DNA of 64,000 bases from JASFHF01 sp050123375 (GTDB lineage Bacteria; Pseudomonadota; Gammaproteobacteria; UBA12402). This document shows, one piece after another, positions 16,216 through 25,394 of the stretch. The translations under genes and the position numbers were made by a program. The notes beneath the pieces were generated by a model. It did not search any database. It was not told the DNA's origin and worked only from the letters and a program-made list of their open reading frames with translations. How positions within the stretch are numbered: the first letter of the stretch is position 1; each line of letters starts with the position of its first letter. The DNA is taken from contig JASFHF010000002.1 in NCBI GenBank assembly GCA_050123375.1, positions 1-64,000 on the forward strand, written 5' to 3'.

Positions 16216-17679
16216 GTGTTATTAAATGAAAGTTATTTAATGAGCTTGGTTGATGAATTATTAAAATATCCAAATGAAACCGAATGGCTTGAGTTTAAAG
16301 TTAACGATTCTAAGCCGGATGCAATAGGTGAATATATTTCTGCATTATCCAATTCTGCAGCGATAGAAAACAAGCCTTGTGCTTATGTAATTTGGGGTGT
16401 GCAGGATGAAGATCATGCAATAGTCGGTACAACTTTTAATCCTGATAAAGTTAAAATGGGAAATGAAAATTTAGAAAATTGGCTGCATCATCTCATAAAA
16501 CCAAACATTAATTTTAATTTTTATAAAATTGAAAAAAACGAAAAGAATTTAGTGATTTTACAAATTAATAGAGCAGAATTTCAGCCAACTCAATTTAAGA
16601 AAGAAAAATATATTAGGTTGGGGTCATATAAAAAGGCATTAAAAGATCATCCGGAAAAAGAAAAAATGCTTTGGCGTTGTTTTGATACAACTCCGTTTGA
16701 GAAACAGATAGCTATTGCTAATATTGATGATGTAGAGCTTTTGATGCTTTTAGATTATCCTTCTTATTTTAAATTATTAAAACAGCCATTGCCTGAGACA
16801 AGGTGTGGTATTTTGGATGCATTAGCGGCTGATTTAATGATACAGCGATCTTCCAATGGAAAGTGGGATATTTTAAAACAGGGGGCTATTTTATTTGCCA
16901 GCAAACTTAGTGATTTTGAGGTCTTACGGAGAAAAGCAATTCGTGTCATTTTATATAAAGATGATAATAAGTTGGAAACTAAGCATGAGCAGGAAGGTTA
17001 TAAAGGATATGCTTCTGGGTTTGAAGGTTTAGTGGAATTTATTAATCGTTTTATTCCTTCAAATGAAGTTATTGGTGAAGCATTGCGTGCAAACGTGCCA
17101 ATGTACCCACCTTTGGCTGTGCGTGAACTTGTTGCAAATGCATTGATACATCAGGATTTTTCAATTATGGGTTGTGGTTTATTGGTTGAAATTTTTAATG
17201 ATCGTATGGAAATTACAAATCCAGGCAAACCTTTGATCAAAGTAGATAGATTTTTAAATAATCCGCCCCGTTCGAGAAATGAAGCGCTTGCTTCTTTTAT
17301 GCGGCGCGTTGGTGTGTGTGAAGAAAGAGGCAGCGGTATTGACAAGATTGTTGCGCAAACTGAATTATTTCAATTACCCGCTCCAAAATTTGAGATGATT
17401 GGCGAAAATACCAAAGTAACTTTATTTGCACATCGTGCTTTTAAAGACATGGATAAAACAGATCGAATTCGGGCTTGTTATTTGCATGCCTGCTTAAAGT
17501 ATGTGGATGACAAAAAAATGACCAATAGTTCGCTTCGTGAAAGATTTGGAATAAAGCCCGAAAGCGGTGCAATGGCATCAAGAATTATCAAGGATGCTTT
17601 ACAGGCAGAGTTAATCAAATCTTATGGCGGGGACAGTTCCCGCAAGCATATGAAATATGTTCCCTATTGGGCATCGTGA
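16216..17679 (+). CDS. AlbA_2/Schlafen-like protein with HATPase domain
   Basis: 487 residues from a GTG start with GAAGGAG 7 bases upstream. Residues about 10-125 are an AlbA_2 (Schlafen-type) domain: ETEWLEFKVND, then EYISALSNSAA and GVQDEDHAIVGT. Residues about 270-400 form a divergent GHKL/HATPase region: AVRELVANALIHQDF, then FNDRMEITNPG and EERGSGIDKI. The C terminus resembles a winged helix. Such proteins are often annotated as RecG-like regulators and are frequent in defence islands. Here it heads a plus-strand run ending in herA, nurA and a methyltransferase, so a role in that system is inferred. Confidence 0.8.
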   Translation: MLLNESYLMSLVDELLKYPNETEWLEFKVNDSKPDAIGEYISALSNSAAIENKPCAYVIWGVQDEDHAIVGTTFNPDKVKMGNENLENWLHHLIKPNINFNFYKIEKNEKNLVILQINRAEFQPTQFKKEKYIRLGSYKKALKDHPEKEKMLWRCFDTTPFEKQIAIANIDDVELLMLLDYPSYFKLLKQPLPETRCGILDALAADLMIQRSSNGKWDILKQGAILFASKLSDFEVLRRKAIRVILYKDDNKLETKHEQEGYKGYASGFEGLVEFINRFIPSNEVIGEALRANVPMYPPLAVRELVANALIHQDFSIMGCGLLVEIFNDRMEITNPGKPLIKVDRFLNNPPRSRNEALASFMRRVGVCEERGSGIDKIVAQTELFQLPAPKFEMIGENTKVTLFAHRAFKDMDKTDRIRACYLHACLKYVDDKKMTNSSLRERFGIKPESGAMASRIIKDALQAELIKSYGGDSSRKHMKYVPYWAS

Positions 17680-17792
17680 TCTTATTTGACGGTTATTTGA
17701 CTGGACAAGCTATTTTTTGAGATGTTTAGAAAATATACCTTATAAATCAATGTGTTAAGCAGGCTTTCTTATTTGACGGTTATTTGATTGGA
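17680..17792 (+). repeat. 26-bp direct repeat upstream of the HerA gene
   Basis: TCTTATTTGACGGTTATTTG-A(C/T)TGGA occurs at 17680-17705 and 17767-17792 with one difference. The 17680-17988 gap otherwise contains a TATAAT at 17911-17916 as a possible -10 for the downstream operon. Confidence 0.6.
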
Positions 17793-17988
17793 GGTAAGTA
17801 GTCAAGCATTAAGTGGAATGAAACAATGAAGCTTGTTGAGTCAGCTCAAAACGGTTTTGTGATTATTTTGTGCATAACTGTGCAGATTATATGTTTTAGA
17901 ATTACTCAGTATAATGTGCTATCATGCGATACATTTATAAATGTTTCTAAATGGTAATAATTATGCAATAACAAGGGAGTTGTCTCAT

Positions 17989-20097
17989 ATGATAGAAGAG
18001 GGTATAGAACAAAGCATAGTGGCTTCTCAAAATAATGAAGCAAAAAAATATTTTCAGCAACTTATCCAGAAAAGTGAATACGTAGGCGAGTTATATTCTA
18101 TAAATTACGAATATGCCAAAATTCAAATTCATGATCATGAAAGGCAAAAAGTTGGAGGTATTCCTAGTTTAGGTTTTCTTATAGCTTCGCGTCTTGATCC
18201 AGAAGCTGATAACATTGACTTTAAAAAGGAAGATTCATCATTTATTTTGTTGCGCGTAATGGATGCAGCTCAATTACCAAATAGTACAGAAGCCGAAAGA
18301 ATAAGAGTAGAAACAGCACAAAGAGTTAGCGGGGATACTGAAGTTCATTGGGATGGTGATGGCATTATGGATACTAAAACAAAAGTATATTTGGGTTATG
18401 CCGGAGTTAAATGTAGAATAATCGGTACATTTTATTTTGATGCCTTGATAGGAAAAACAACAAAAGAGCAATTATGTTTAAAATTTGGCAGTGATATATC
18501 AAATTTTTATCCAAATAGAGGTTTAAAAGTTTATAAGCCTAATGGCAAGGCCTTAGCAAAAATTGTTAACTATATCGATCCTGATAATTTGAAAGATCAT
18601 ATGGAAGAATATGGAACAACAGAAAAAGTTAAGCTTGGTTGCGTAAGATATGCATCAACGAATCGTAAATTTCAAGAAATTGATGATGTGCCCATATTTA
18701 TTTATCCTGCAGACTTGCTTGCACAAAAAACCGCTCTTTTTGGGATGACGCGCACGGGAAAATCAAATACTACCAAAATTATTGCAAAATCAGTATACAG
18801 GCTTAGGTATCCAAAAGAATCTTCTGATGAAGCGTTAAAAATAGGGCAAATAATATTTGATCCGAATGGAGAATATGCGAATGAAAATACTCAAGATAAT
18901 AATAATGCATTAAAAAACATTTGGAAGCTTCAAGACGATGTTATAAAAGAAAATGAGGTTGTAACTTACGGTATATCAGAACATCCTAACGATGAAGACA
19001 GGAAGCTGATGTTATTGAATTTTTATACAGATAATAATCTGCAAATAGGTAAAGAAATTATTGATAATTTATTTGGTGCTGGTGACCCAGTGTATCTTAA
19101 AAATTTTTCTCAGGTAGCATTTGAAAAACCAGACGCTGAAGATAGAAGTGCTACAACAAGATTTAATAGGAGAGTTTTGGCTTATCGCGCCATCTTGCAT
19201 AGAGCTGGTTTTAAACCTCCTAATAATATTAGTCCTAACATTAAAAGTTTATTTAATAGCAACTTAATAGGAGCAATGAGAGATTTTGAAGGAGAAAATG
19301 CAAGTTTATATCATTCGGCAGCAAAATATTTATCAGAACCAGATAATATAACATGGGCAAGAATTGCTGATGCGTTGGAGTCATTAGAAAGATTTATGCG
19401 TGATAAAAATAGCAGAAATTCTTATGATGAATTTGAGCGTTGGTATGTTAATGACCGGCCAAATGCTTCTGGTGATCGTTGGGCGGATGAAGATTTTAAG
19501 AAGCTTTTAGGGATATTTCAGTATCCGAATGGGATAAGGAGAATTGGGAAAGCAAAAAGACAGCATATACATTCTACTTCAACTGATTATGCTGATGATA
19601 TTTATAATGATCTAAAATTAGGAAAATTAGTTATTGTTGATCAATCTAGTGGTGATCCGGAATTAAATGAATCATCAGCAAAAAGAATTATGACAAAGAT
19701 TTTTGAAGAAAACAAAAGACAATTTACCCTTGGTAAGTTGCCGCCAGATATTATTGTCTATGTTGAAGAAGCGCATAATTTACTTCCACCAGATAAAGAA
19801 AAAGATTTGAAAGACATTTGGGTAAGATCTGCAAAAGAAGGAGCAAAACTAAGAATTGGTTTGATATATGCGACTCAAGAAGTTAGCAGCATACAAAAGA
19901 ATATTTTAAAAAATACTGCGAATTGGTTTATTGCTCATTTAAATAATACTGATGAAACTAAAGAGTTATGCAAATATTATGATTTTGCAGATTTTGAACC
20001 ATCAATAAGACGCGCGCAAGATAAAGGTTTTTTGAGAGTTAAAACGCTGAGTAACCCTTTTGTTATTCCAGTACAAGTGGATAAATTTGAGGTCTAA
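17989..20097 (+). CDS. HerA-type DNA translocase/helicase
   Basis: 702 residues from the ATG at 17989, preferred because AAGGGAG lies 9 bases upstream; 17941 in the same frame is the alternative. The N-terminal half (to about 220) fits the HAS-barrel region. Walker A is GMTRTGKSN (about residues 253-261), Walker B is IIVYVEEAHNLLP, and YATQEVSS follows as the sensor. HerA forms hexamers that pump DNA and normally works with a NurA nuclease, which is encoded 4 bases downstream. A HerA in a tRNA-inserted island of a bacterium suggests anti-phage defence rather than housekeeping repair. Confidence 0.85.
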   Translation: MIEEGIEQSIVASQNNEAKKYFQQLIQKSEYVGELYSINYEYAKIQIHDHERQKVGGIPSLGFLIASRLDPEADNIDFKKEDSSFILLRVMDAAQLPNSTEAERIRVETAQRVSGDTEVHWDGDGIMDTKTKVYLGYAGVKCRIIGTFYFDALIGKTTKEQLCLKFGSDISNFYPNRGLKVYKPNGKALAKIVNYIDPDNLKDHMEEYGTTEKVKLGCVRYASTNRKFQEIDDVPIFIYPADLLAQKTALFGMTRTGKSNTTKIIAKSVYRLRYPKESSDEALKIGQIIFDPNGEYANENTQDNNNALKNIWKLQDDVIKENEVVTYGISEHPNDEDRKLMLLNFYTDNNLQIGKEIIDNLFGAGDPVYLKNFSQVAFEKPDAEDRSATTRFNRRVLAYRAILHRAGFKPPNNISPNIKSLFNSNLIGAMRDFEGENASLYHSAAKYLSEPDNITWARIADALESLERFMRDKNSRNSYDEFERWYVNDRPNASGDRWADEDFKKLLGIFQYPNGIRRIGKAKRQHIHSTSTDYADDIYNDLKLGKLVIVDQSSGDPELNESSAKRIMTKIFEENKRQFTLGKLPPDIIVYVEEAHNLLPPDKEKDLKDIWVRSAKEGAKLRIGLIYATQEVSSIQKNILKNTANWFIAHLNNTDETKELCKYYDFADFEPSIRRAQDKGFLRVKTLSNPFVIPVQVDKFEV

Positions 20098-20101
20098 TAT
20101 A

Positions 20102-21469
20102 ATGGGGTTTGAAACAGAATTTGCTAGTTATGAGCCACTTCGAAGGATGTTGGACAGTCAAAAAGTTCAATCGTTACAAAATCGATTGAAAATTAGAAAA
20201 GAAAATAAAAATGAATGTTTGGAAACATCTAGTTACATCAAAAAGGAAGATTTACAAAGCGACTTTATCCCTGATTATATAATTGCTATTGATGGTAGTT
20301 ATCATGTAGCAAAAGCAGTTAATGGCTTTCCTGGTGCAGAATTTGGATATATTACTATATCTGCTGTTTTGATAATAGAAAAAACTGTAAGGGATTTTTC
20401 TAAACAAATATTTATTGACCCCAAGAAGTTTCGGGAAACAGAGAAGGCTTCAACTATTGATACGGTTATTCCCGGTTGTAACGTTATAATTGATAATGAA
20501 AAAACGGCAAAAGCCTCTATGCGAAAAGCATTATTTGAAGAGCTTGGGCGTACTAAGGTATTTGAAGAGGGTGAAACTCTTCTTGAGACATATGAACATC
20601 TTTTTAAGATAAAGCAAAAAAAAGATAAAGATCGTCCTGGTAGCAGTAGATTGCCCCAAAGCCCCATTGATGGAGTAAATAAAGAAATGACTTATGGGTT
20701 TGGTCAGTATGTTTGCCCTTATACTGGAGAACCATTGTATTCCACAGATGCGCTGAGGATACATGAATTGATGAATGCGGGTGGCACAAATGGAGAAATG
20801 TACGGGCAAATAATGACCATGCTTGAAAAATTATGGCTTGTTCACATTTTAAGGTCTTTTGAAAAAAGAGGTTGGTTAGGTCTGTTGGATAGAGTGGCAT
20901 TCGTTTTGGATGGACCATTAGCTTGTTTTAGCACTTGGTCTTGGTTAAATAAATCTATAATAATAGAACTTGCTAGAATTAATGAATTGCAAAAAAAACT
21001 AACACAAAAAGATTTATTAATATTCGGAGTTGAAAAATCAGGTATCTTTTGTAATCATTTTGAAGAAATTGACACTAGATCTGACGGAGTAAGTGATAAT
21101 TTTCCCTTGCAATCAGCATTTTTACTTCATGATGGTTATATAAAAGAAAATATTATTTTTTCTGAAAGTAATAAATTGTATGGAAAAGATACCTATTTTG
21201 GAAGAAAATTATTTTATAAAACTAAGTGTGGTTATCGCATTGTTCCAGTTTTGGCTTTCTTCAATGAAGATCAGCAATGTTTGAAAACTGCTTCTATGAA
21301 CCAATTTCCTAGATTGGCAGATCTGGCAAATGTGCTTGATGAATTGGTTTCAAGTCGTTATCCAAATTCTGTTTCTCCTCTGGTTTCTGCACATGCTGAA
21401 GCAGCTATTCCTTTAAATTTAGGGAAGAGAATTTTTGACGATATTGCAAAAGAAATTCAAATTAAATAG
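20102..21469 (+). CDS. NurA-domain nuclease
   Basis: 455 residues from the ATG at 20102; the HerA stop is just upstream. IIAIDGSYHVA (about residues 60-70) supplies the first acidic residue of the NurA active site, and FVLDGPLACFS in the second half matches the second acidic motif. HAEAAIPLNLG near the C terminus is also typical. NurA is a metal-dependent 5'-3' exonuclease and endonuclease loaded by HerA. It overlaps nothing and is followed 8 bases later by the methyltransferase gene, so the three are one operon. Confidence 0.82.
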   Translation: MGFETEFASYEPLRRMLDSQKVQSLQNRLKIRKENKNECLETSSYIKKEDLQSDFIPDYIIAIDGSYHVAKAVNGFPGAEFGYITISAVLIIEKTVRDFSKQIFIDPKKFRETEKASTIDTVIPGCNVIIDNEKTAKASMRKALFEELGRTKVFEEGETLLETYEHLFKIKQKKDKDRPGSSRLPQSPIDGVNKEMTYGFGQYVCPYTGEPLYSTDALRIHELMNAGGTNGEMYGQIMTMLEKLWLVHILRSFEKRGWLGLLDRVAFVLDGPLACFSTWSWLNKSIIIELARINELQKKLTQKDLLIFGVEKSGIFCNHFEEIDTRSDGVSDNFPLQSAFLLHDGYIKENIIFSESNKLYGKDTYFGRKLFYKTKCGYRIVPVLAFFNEDQQCLKTASMNQFPRLADLANVLDELVSSRYPNSVSPLVSAHAEAAIPLNLGKRIFDDIAKEIQIK

Positions 21470-21477
21470 TAACGTAT

Positions 21478-22590
21478 ATGATGGATATAAAGGACATACT
21501 TAAAAATTCTGAAATTCGTTGGGCGAGGTTTGGGCCGTATTATGCTATGTTTCCGATAGATTTTGCTTTTGAAGTTATTCGTAAATATTCGAAAAAAGGC
21601 GATTTTATTCTTGATCCTTTTGCTGGAAGAGGGTCAAGTATTTTTGCTGGGGGCACGTTAGGACGGTATGGTTTAGGGGTTGAAATTAATCCTGTAGGGT
21701 GGCTTTATGGAGCAGTAAAGTTGCGACCTGCAAGCAAAAATGATGTTCTCAAACGTTTGTCTGATATTTATTCCAAGAGAAATTATTATAAGCGAGCCAT
21801 CGAGCGGATGCCTTTGTTTTACAGAATGTGTTATTGTGACGAAGTTCTTAAATTTCTTTTGTCTGCGCGTAAAAATCTTGATTGGAGAAATAACCAAGTA
21901 GATGCTACTTTGATGTCGATATTAGTTGTATATTTGCATGGTAAGTTAGGGGAAGGACTTTCTAATCAGATGAGAATGACTAAGGCAATGGGGGTAAATT
22001 ATTCTATTAATTGGTGGAAAAAACATAAATTATCATCTCCTCCGGACATCAATCCTTTTGATTTCATAACAAAAAAACTTGATTGGAGGTACAAAAACGG
22101 TACACCAAATATATCTGATAGTCGTATTATTTTTGGAGATAGTACAGTTGAATTAAAAAAAATGATCAAAAAAACACGATCAACAGGTAAACGATTTTCG
22201 CTTTTATTTACTTCTCCACCTTATTGTGCAGTAACGGATTATTATGCTGATCAGTGGTTACGTCTGTGGTTGTTAGGAGGCTCTGTCATGCCAAAACCAA
22301 TGCAGGAAAAGCATAAAGGTCGTTTTGTTTGTAAAGAAGATTATCATGATCTTTTAGATAGAACTTTTGGTGATTGTGCGTTACTCATGAGTAAAAAAAA
22401 TGTGGTTTATATTAGAACAGATCGAAGAAAGTTTACTTTTGATACTACATTGTCTGTGTTAAAAAAACATTTTCCTCATCATAAAATAGAAATTAATGAC
22501 AAACCATTTACAAAAAAAACACAAACAGATTTATTTAGAAATTTTTCTAGTGAAGGTGGTGAAATTGATATAGTTATGACACTCAGTTAA
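21478..22590 (+). CDS. DNA (N4-cytosine or N6-adenine) methyltransferase
   Basis: 370 residues. The SAM-binding motif FILDPFAGRGSSIFAG lies at about 43-58, GVEINPVG follows, and the catalytic motif is TSPPY at about 241-245. This order, with a long central target-recognition stretch, is the alpha arrangement; TSPPY is commonest in N4-cytosine enzymes but also occurs in N6-adenine enzymes. No restriction endonuclease of classical type adjoins, so the enzyme probably marks self DNA for the HerA-NurA pair. It is the last gene of island 1. Confidence 0.85.
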   Translation: MMDIKDILKNSEIRWARFGPYYAMFPIDFAFEVIRKYSKKGDFILDPFAGRGSSIFAGGTLGRYGLGVEINPVGWLYGAVKLRPASKNDVLKRLSDIYSKRNYYKRAIERMPLFYRMCYCDEVLKFLLSARKNLDWRNNQVDATLMSILVVYLHGKLGEGLSNQMRMTKAMGVNYSINWWKKHKLSSPPDINPFDFITKKLDWRYKNGTPNISDSRIIFGDSTVELKKMIKKTRSTGKRFSLLFTSPPYCAVTDYYADQWLRLWLLGGSVMPKPMQEKHKGRFVCKEDYHDLLDRTFGDCALLMSKKNVVYIRTDRRKFTFDTTLSVLKKHFPHHKIEINDKPFTKKTQTDLFRNFSSEGGEIDIVMTLS

Positions 22591-22599
22591 TAACGGAGT

Positions 22600-22620
22600 T
22601 TGCGCGTGAGATTCGCGTGA
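22600..22620 (+). promoter_or_regulatory. Putative integrase arm-type site, island 1 right end
   Basis: TTGCGCGTGAGATTCGCGTG-A repeats the sequence at 11768-11788 with one mismatch. The two copies lie about 67 and 94 bases from the two att cores and in the same orientation, as arm-binding sites of a tyrosine integrase would. The gap 22591-22972 otherwise holds only attachment sequences. Confidence 0.5.
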
Positions 22621-22714
22621 TTGAATTCTCAGTGGTGCGCAGCGGTACTCATTTGCAATGGGCGGCACGCGTAAAAAGTTGTTTAAAATCAATCACTTAA
22701 AATCTAGAACCGTT

Positions 22715-22759
22715 CTCATAATCCGTTGGTCCTAGGTTCGAGTCCTAGTGGGCCCAGTT
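22715..22759 (+). repeat. Attachment site copy 2 (junction of islands 1 and 2)
   Basis: Exact 45-bp copy of the tRNA 3' half. The D arm and acceptor 5' strand are missing, so it is not a functional tRNA. Beyond the core it shares GTTTTGAAA with copy 3 but not with copy 1. Confidence 0.9.
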
Positions 22760-22827
22760 TTGAAAGTTCAATAGAATCAAGCAGTTATCAATAGACCAAC
22801 TAAATCAATTGCTTACGGACATTTTTT

Positions 22828-22846
22828 GTGTCGTACATGTGTCGTA
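22828..22846 (+). promoter_or_regulatory. Paired GTGTCGTA sites, island 2 left end
   Basis: GTGTCGTA at 22828-22835 and 22839-22846, 11 bp apart. The same pair with the same spacing occurs at 32326-32344 near the other end, as expected for integrase arm-type sites. Confidence 0.55.
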
Positions 22847-22972
22847 TAATTCGAGGAAAATAGACATGTTTCGTGTAATTTTTAAACATTTATCCTGATG
22901 AGTTGTATGTAAGGTTCGTCAGCTATAGGTTATGTGTCTTATTAGTATCTGAGGGGTGTCTAGCGCAAATTA

Positions 22973-23422
22973 TTAATAGACTTTTGATCGTGATGGTACT
23001 GAAAAGCATATTATGGTTAAAATAAGACCTAAGAAAAACGTTAATATGTCTATTATGCCAATGTGAAATATAGCAATTAATGGTAACAATCTTATTAAAA
23101 TCCATCGTGTAGACCAGCCCATATTTCGGAGTCGTTTAATGTCTAATGAAAACTTAGCAACTATAGCCATAATAAAAAATACAAAACCAACTAAAAAAAG
23201 GGTGGCTGTAATTAGTTTAGGAATTGCTTGATTTGATTGTAACGCATTTATGCTTTGTGCTTGCACATCCATAGAAGTTGCTGCAGCAGAAAAAAGAGCA
23301 GGCAAAAACAAACAAATAGCACCACAAAGCATTATGCCCCATTGTCCAAGAGTACCTTGAAAATATTTTAGCCGCGTAATTTGGCCACGAAAACTAAATA
23401 GCAAAGATAAATAATTGCGCAT
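22973..23422 (-). CDS. DUF805 membrane protein
   Basis: 149 residues from the ATG at 23422; an upstream TTG is possible. YLSLLFSFRGQITRLKYFQG at the N terminus and DIKRLRNMGWSTRWIL near residue 100 are the two DUF805 signatures. Four hydrophobic segments are seen. Function is unknown; the family is common in accessory regions. It is the first gene inside the left end of island 2 and reads towards the att site. Confidence 0.8.
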   Translation of the reverse strand: MRNYLSLLFSFRGQITRLKYFQGTLGQWGIMLCGAICLFLPALFSAAATSMDVQAQSINALQSNQAIPKLITATLFLVGFVFFIMAIVAKFSLDIKRLRNMGWSTRWILIRLLPLIAIFHIGIIDILTFFLGLILTIICFSVPSRSKVY

Positions 23423-23512
23423 TATTGTAGCCCCCAACAGTATAAAAGCTATTGTCGTGATTGATGCTATCAGATTATAGCATATTTGATGGGCGGCAAA
23501 AATTATTAATTA

Positions 23513-23740
23513 CTACTTTTCACGTTCCTTTATTTTTTCTTCAAAATATTCAATTTCATCAAGGTAATCATTAATTGCCCAAATAGCACCGTGCAACGGA
23601 GCATAGCTTGATGCATAATGAGTTTGATCTTGTGATAGTAAACAGGTTGCAATTGATTTTGCTTTCATCAATCTTTCATCTATAGCGTCTCTGAGATTTA
23701 AGATGGTTGCGGATGGGTTAAGAATAAAGGTATTATCCAT
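23513..23740 (-). CDS. Small conserved island protein (copy 2)
   Basis: 75 residues, with TAGGAG before the ATG. It is a paralogue of the product at 15599-15847 (shared MDxTF start, DAIDER, AIW-I-D and a C-terminal EIxxxExxI). Its upstream RNA leader is conserved too. It lies downstream of an XRE repressor gene on the same strand. Function unknown. Confidence 0.7.
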   Translation of the reverse strand: MDNTFILNPSATILNLRDAIDERLMKAKSIATCLLSQDQTHYASSYAPLHGAIWAINDYLDEIEYFEEKIKEREK

Positions 23741-23799
23741 GTGATGGTCTCCTACACATTAAATTGAGTTTTACCAATTTTATAAACTGGTGGCCGGGG

Positions 23800-23924
23800 G
23801 TCTCAAAACCGCGTGTAGGGCGGTGGGTTTATTTCCTTTGCAGGTATTATATTTCACCCACCCCCGACCAAAAATAAAACTGCTATACTAAGGATAGCAG
23901 TTCTACCACACAGTGTTTTGAGAC
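23800..23924 (-). ncRNA. Conserved structured leader RNA of the small island gene (copy 2)
   Basis: The element is closed by the perfect 10-bp stem GTCTCAAAAC/GTTTTGAGAC (23800-23809 with 23915-23924). It contains ACTGCTAT/ATAGCAGT and the core hairpin GGTGGGT/ACCCACC (23822-23862) capped by CCT/AGG. The internal loops (TATTTCCT and AGGTATTATATT on the plus strand) match copy 1. The small hairpin CCAGTTT/AAATTGG follows before the ribosome site, as in copy 1. Confidence 0.6.
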
Positions 23925-23976
23925 ACCAAAGTACATAATCGCTAATAGTGGTGGAAAAGTCAATTGTTGCTTATCC

Positions 23977-24288
23977 TTATGTTTTTAATCTTTTCAGCAG
24001 ATCTAAAGCTTTTTGTCTATCCTGTTTGCGTAATTTGGAATATAAAATAACTATTTCAGCCAGTATATTATCTTCTGCATAAAAATATGCTGTTGGTATT
24101 TTAAGCACTTTTGCTATTCTGGTCAGGGTTAAATAATCGGGAGTGTGTTTGCCAGTCTCGTATTGATTCATTCTCGCACTAGCTGAAAATTCATCAATGC
24201 CAGCAGCTATACCAAGCTTTTTCTGAGAAAATCCGGCCGCTTCTCGTGCTTCCTTTAGCCGCTTGGTTATTGGTGATTTATTGCTCAT
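23977..24288 (-). CDS. XRE-family transcriptional regulator
   Basis: 103 residues. Residues about 8-65 are a Cro/CI HTH (KRLKEAREAAGFSQKKLG, then NQYETGKHTPD), followed by a short C-terminal helix. It is divergent from the membrane-protein genes starting at 24459, with two matching palindromes between, so it probably represses them and itself. Confidence 0.85.
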   Translation of the reverse strand: MSNKSPITKRLKEAREAAGFSQKKLGIAAGIDEFSASARMNQYETGKHTPDYLTLTRIAKVLKIPTAYFYAEDNILAEIVILYSKLRKQDRQKALDLLKRLKT

Positions 24289-24318
24289 TTTCTCTAGCCT
24301 CAGTGCATAATCCTAAAG

Positions 24319-24371
24319 CTAAGAGAATCTTAGGTTTTTGCTTGACTGGATACTAAGGATTCCTTAGTATC
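24319..24371. promoter_or_regulatory. Twin operators and rightward promoter of island 2
   Basis: CTAAG-AGAAT-CTTAG (24319-24333) and CTAAG-GATTC-CTTAG (24353-24367) are the same palindrome with centres 34 bp apart; the second extends to an 11-bp arm palindrome (24349-24371). A promoter TTGACT-17 bp-TAGTAT (24342-24370) overlaps the second, so repressor binding would block it. The XRE protein encoded alongside is the likely ligand. Confidence 0.7.
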
Positions 24372-24458
24372 TGTTTCATGAAGTTTCGTAGAGTATCAGA
24401 AATGCTTTAGTTTCATATAACATAACTGAATTTCATTGGTTAGGATATAAAAAATTAT

Positions 24459-24707
24459 ATGTTGTTACTAGTAATTGGTGGTTTTATAAATCTAATAGTC
24501 GTGCTTTTTATATTAACAAAAAGAATAAAAAGAGTATGGTTGTATTTAAAACTTGATGGGTTAGTTCATGAAATTTTTCTAGTTTATCTTGTTCGAAAGT
24601 TGTTCATGAACGGCGCTGTTTTTTTGTTGATTTGGAATTTTATATTAGGGATGCTTATATTTGGGATACCATTATGGTTGATATCAAAAGTTTTCAGTAT
24701 AATTTAA
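24459..24707 (+). CDS. Small membrane protein of unknown function
   Basis: 82 residues with hydrophobic segments at about 1-20 and 50-78 and a basic middle (KRIKRVW). No family recognised. It is the first gene downstream of the operator-controlled rightward promoter. No strong Shine-Dalgarno is seen, so the start is uncertain. Confidence 0.5.
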   Translation: MLLLVIGGFINLIVVLFILTKRIKRVWLYLKLDGLVHEIFLVYLVRKLFMNGAVFLLIWNFILGMLIFGIPLWLISKVFSII

Positions 24708-24834
24708 TTTGGTTTATTCCAATCTGTGTTTTGGCTATATCTTTTTTACAACAATCGTGCCCAATGGCAATTTATTAATATTTTTGTAATCCTAATATAT
24801 ATTGCTCATTATTTAAATATTAATTGGAGAAAAA

Positions 24835-25368
24835 ATGAATCAAATAGTTTGTGAAAGAGATGTTCTGTTTAAATCTTTTTGGAACAAGCCATTGGTGAAA
24901 TTTATACGTTGGTTAGTTTATATCCCTATAGGTTTTACATTATTACTTGCTATTGAAGAGTGTTCCATATTGTTTGTTTTATGGGTTACTAAAGGAAGTT
25001 GCGTATATGCTGCTATATGTATTTTGATTTTTATTCCGATAAGCTGGCTTTTAAGTATAATTCAGAATATCAAAGTTACCAATCATAAGGTGCGGCCATT
25101 TGATTTTCTTCTTTTTTTCCCTGCTTTATTGATTTTGCTTTATAGTAGCACAATAGCGTTAATTAACAAAAAAATTTCTCCAAATGCGCAGTTAGGTTCA
25201 ATTATATTCGCTATTTTATTTCTAATAAATGAAATGACATCAATAGTATTAATTTTTCATGGTACTCATAGCAGCAGCAGTATTGCTGCAATGGAAGTTA
25301 TAATTAAAATTATTTTTATGGTTGCTTTTATTGCTGCTATCGTCAATATTTATAACCAAAAATATTGA
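24835..25368 (+). CDS. Membrane protein of unknown function
   Basis: 177 residues with about five hydrophobic segments (26-50, 53-78, 90-112, 122-140 and 150-172). TTGGAG precedes the ATG at a good distance. No family recognised. It forms a run with the flanking membrane and lipoprotein genes. Confidence 0.65.
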   Translation: MNQIVCERDVLFKSFWNKPLVKFIRWLVYIPIGFTLLLAIEECSILFVLWVTKGSCVYAAICILIFIPISWLLSIIQNIKVTNHKVRPFDFLLFFPALLILLYSSTIALINKKISPNAQLGSIIFAILFLINEMTSIVLIFHGTHSSSSIAAMEVIIKIIFMVAFIAAIVNIYNQKY

Positions 25369-25394
25369 TAATTTTTTTATAGAGGATGGTTTTT

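Noticed and set aside
22715..22759. tRNA-like sequence read as a second tRNA gene
   Set aside because: Only the anticodon loop to 3' end is present; there is no D arm or 5' acceptor strand. It is an attachment-site duplicate.
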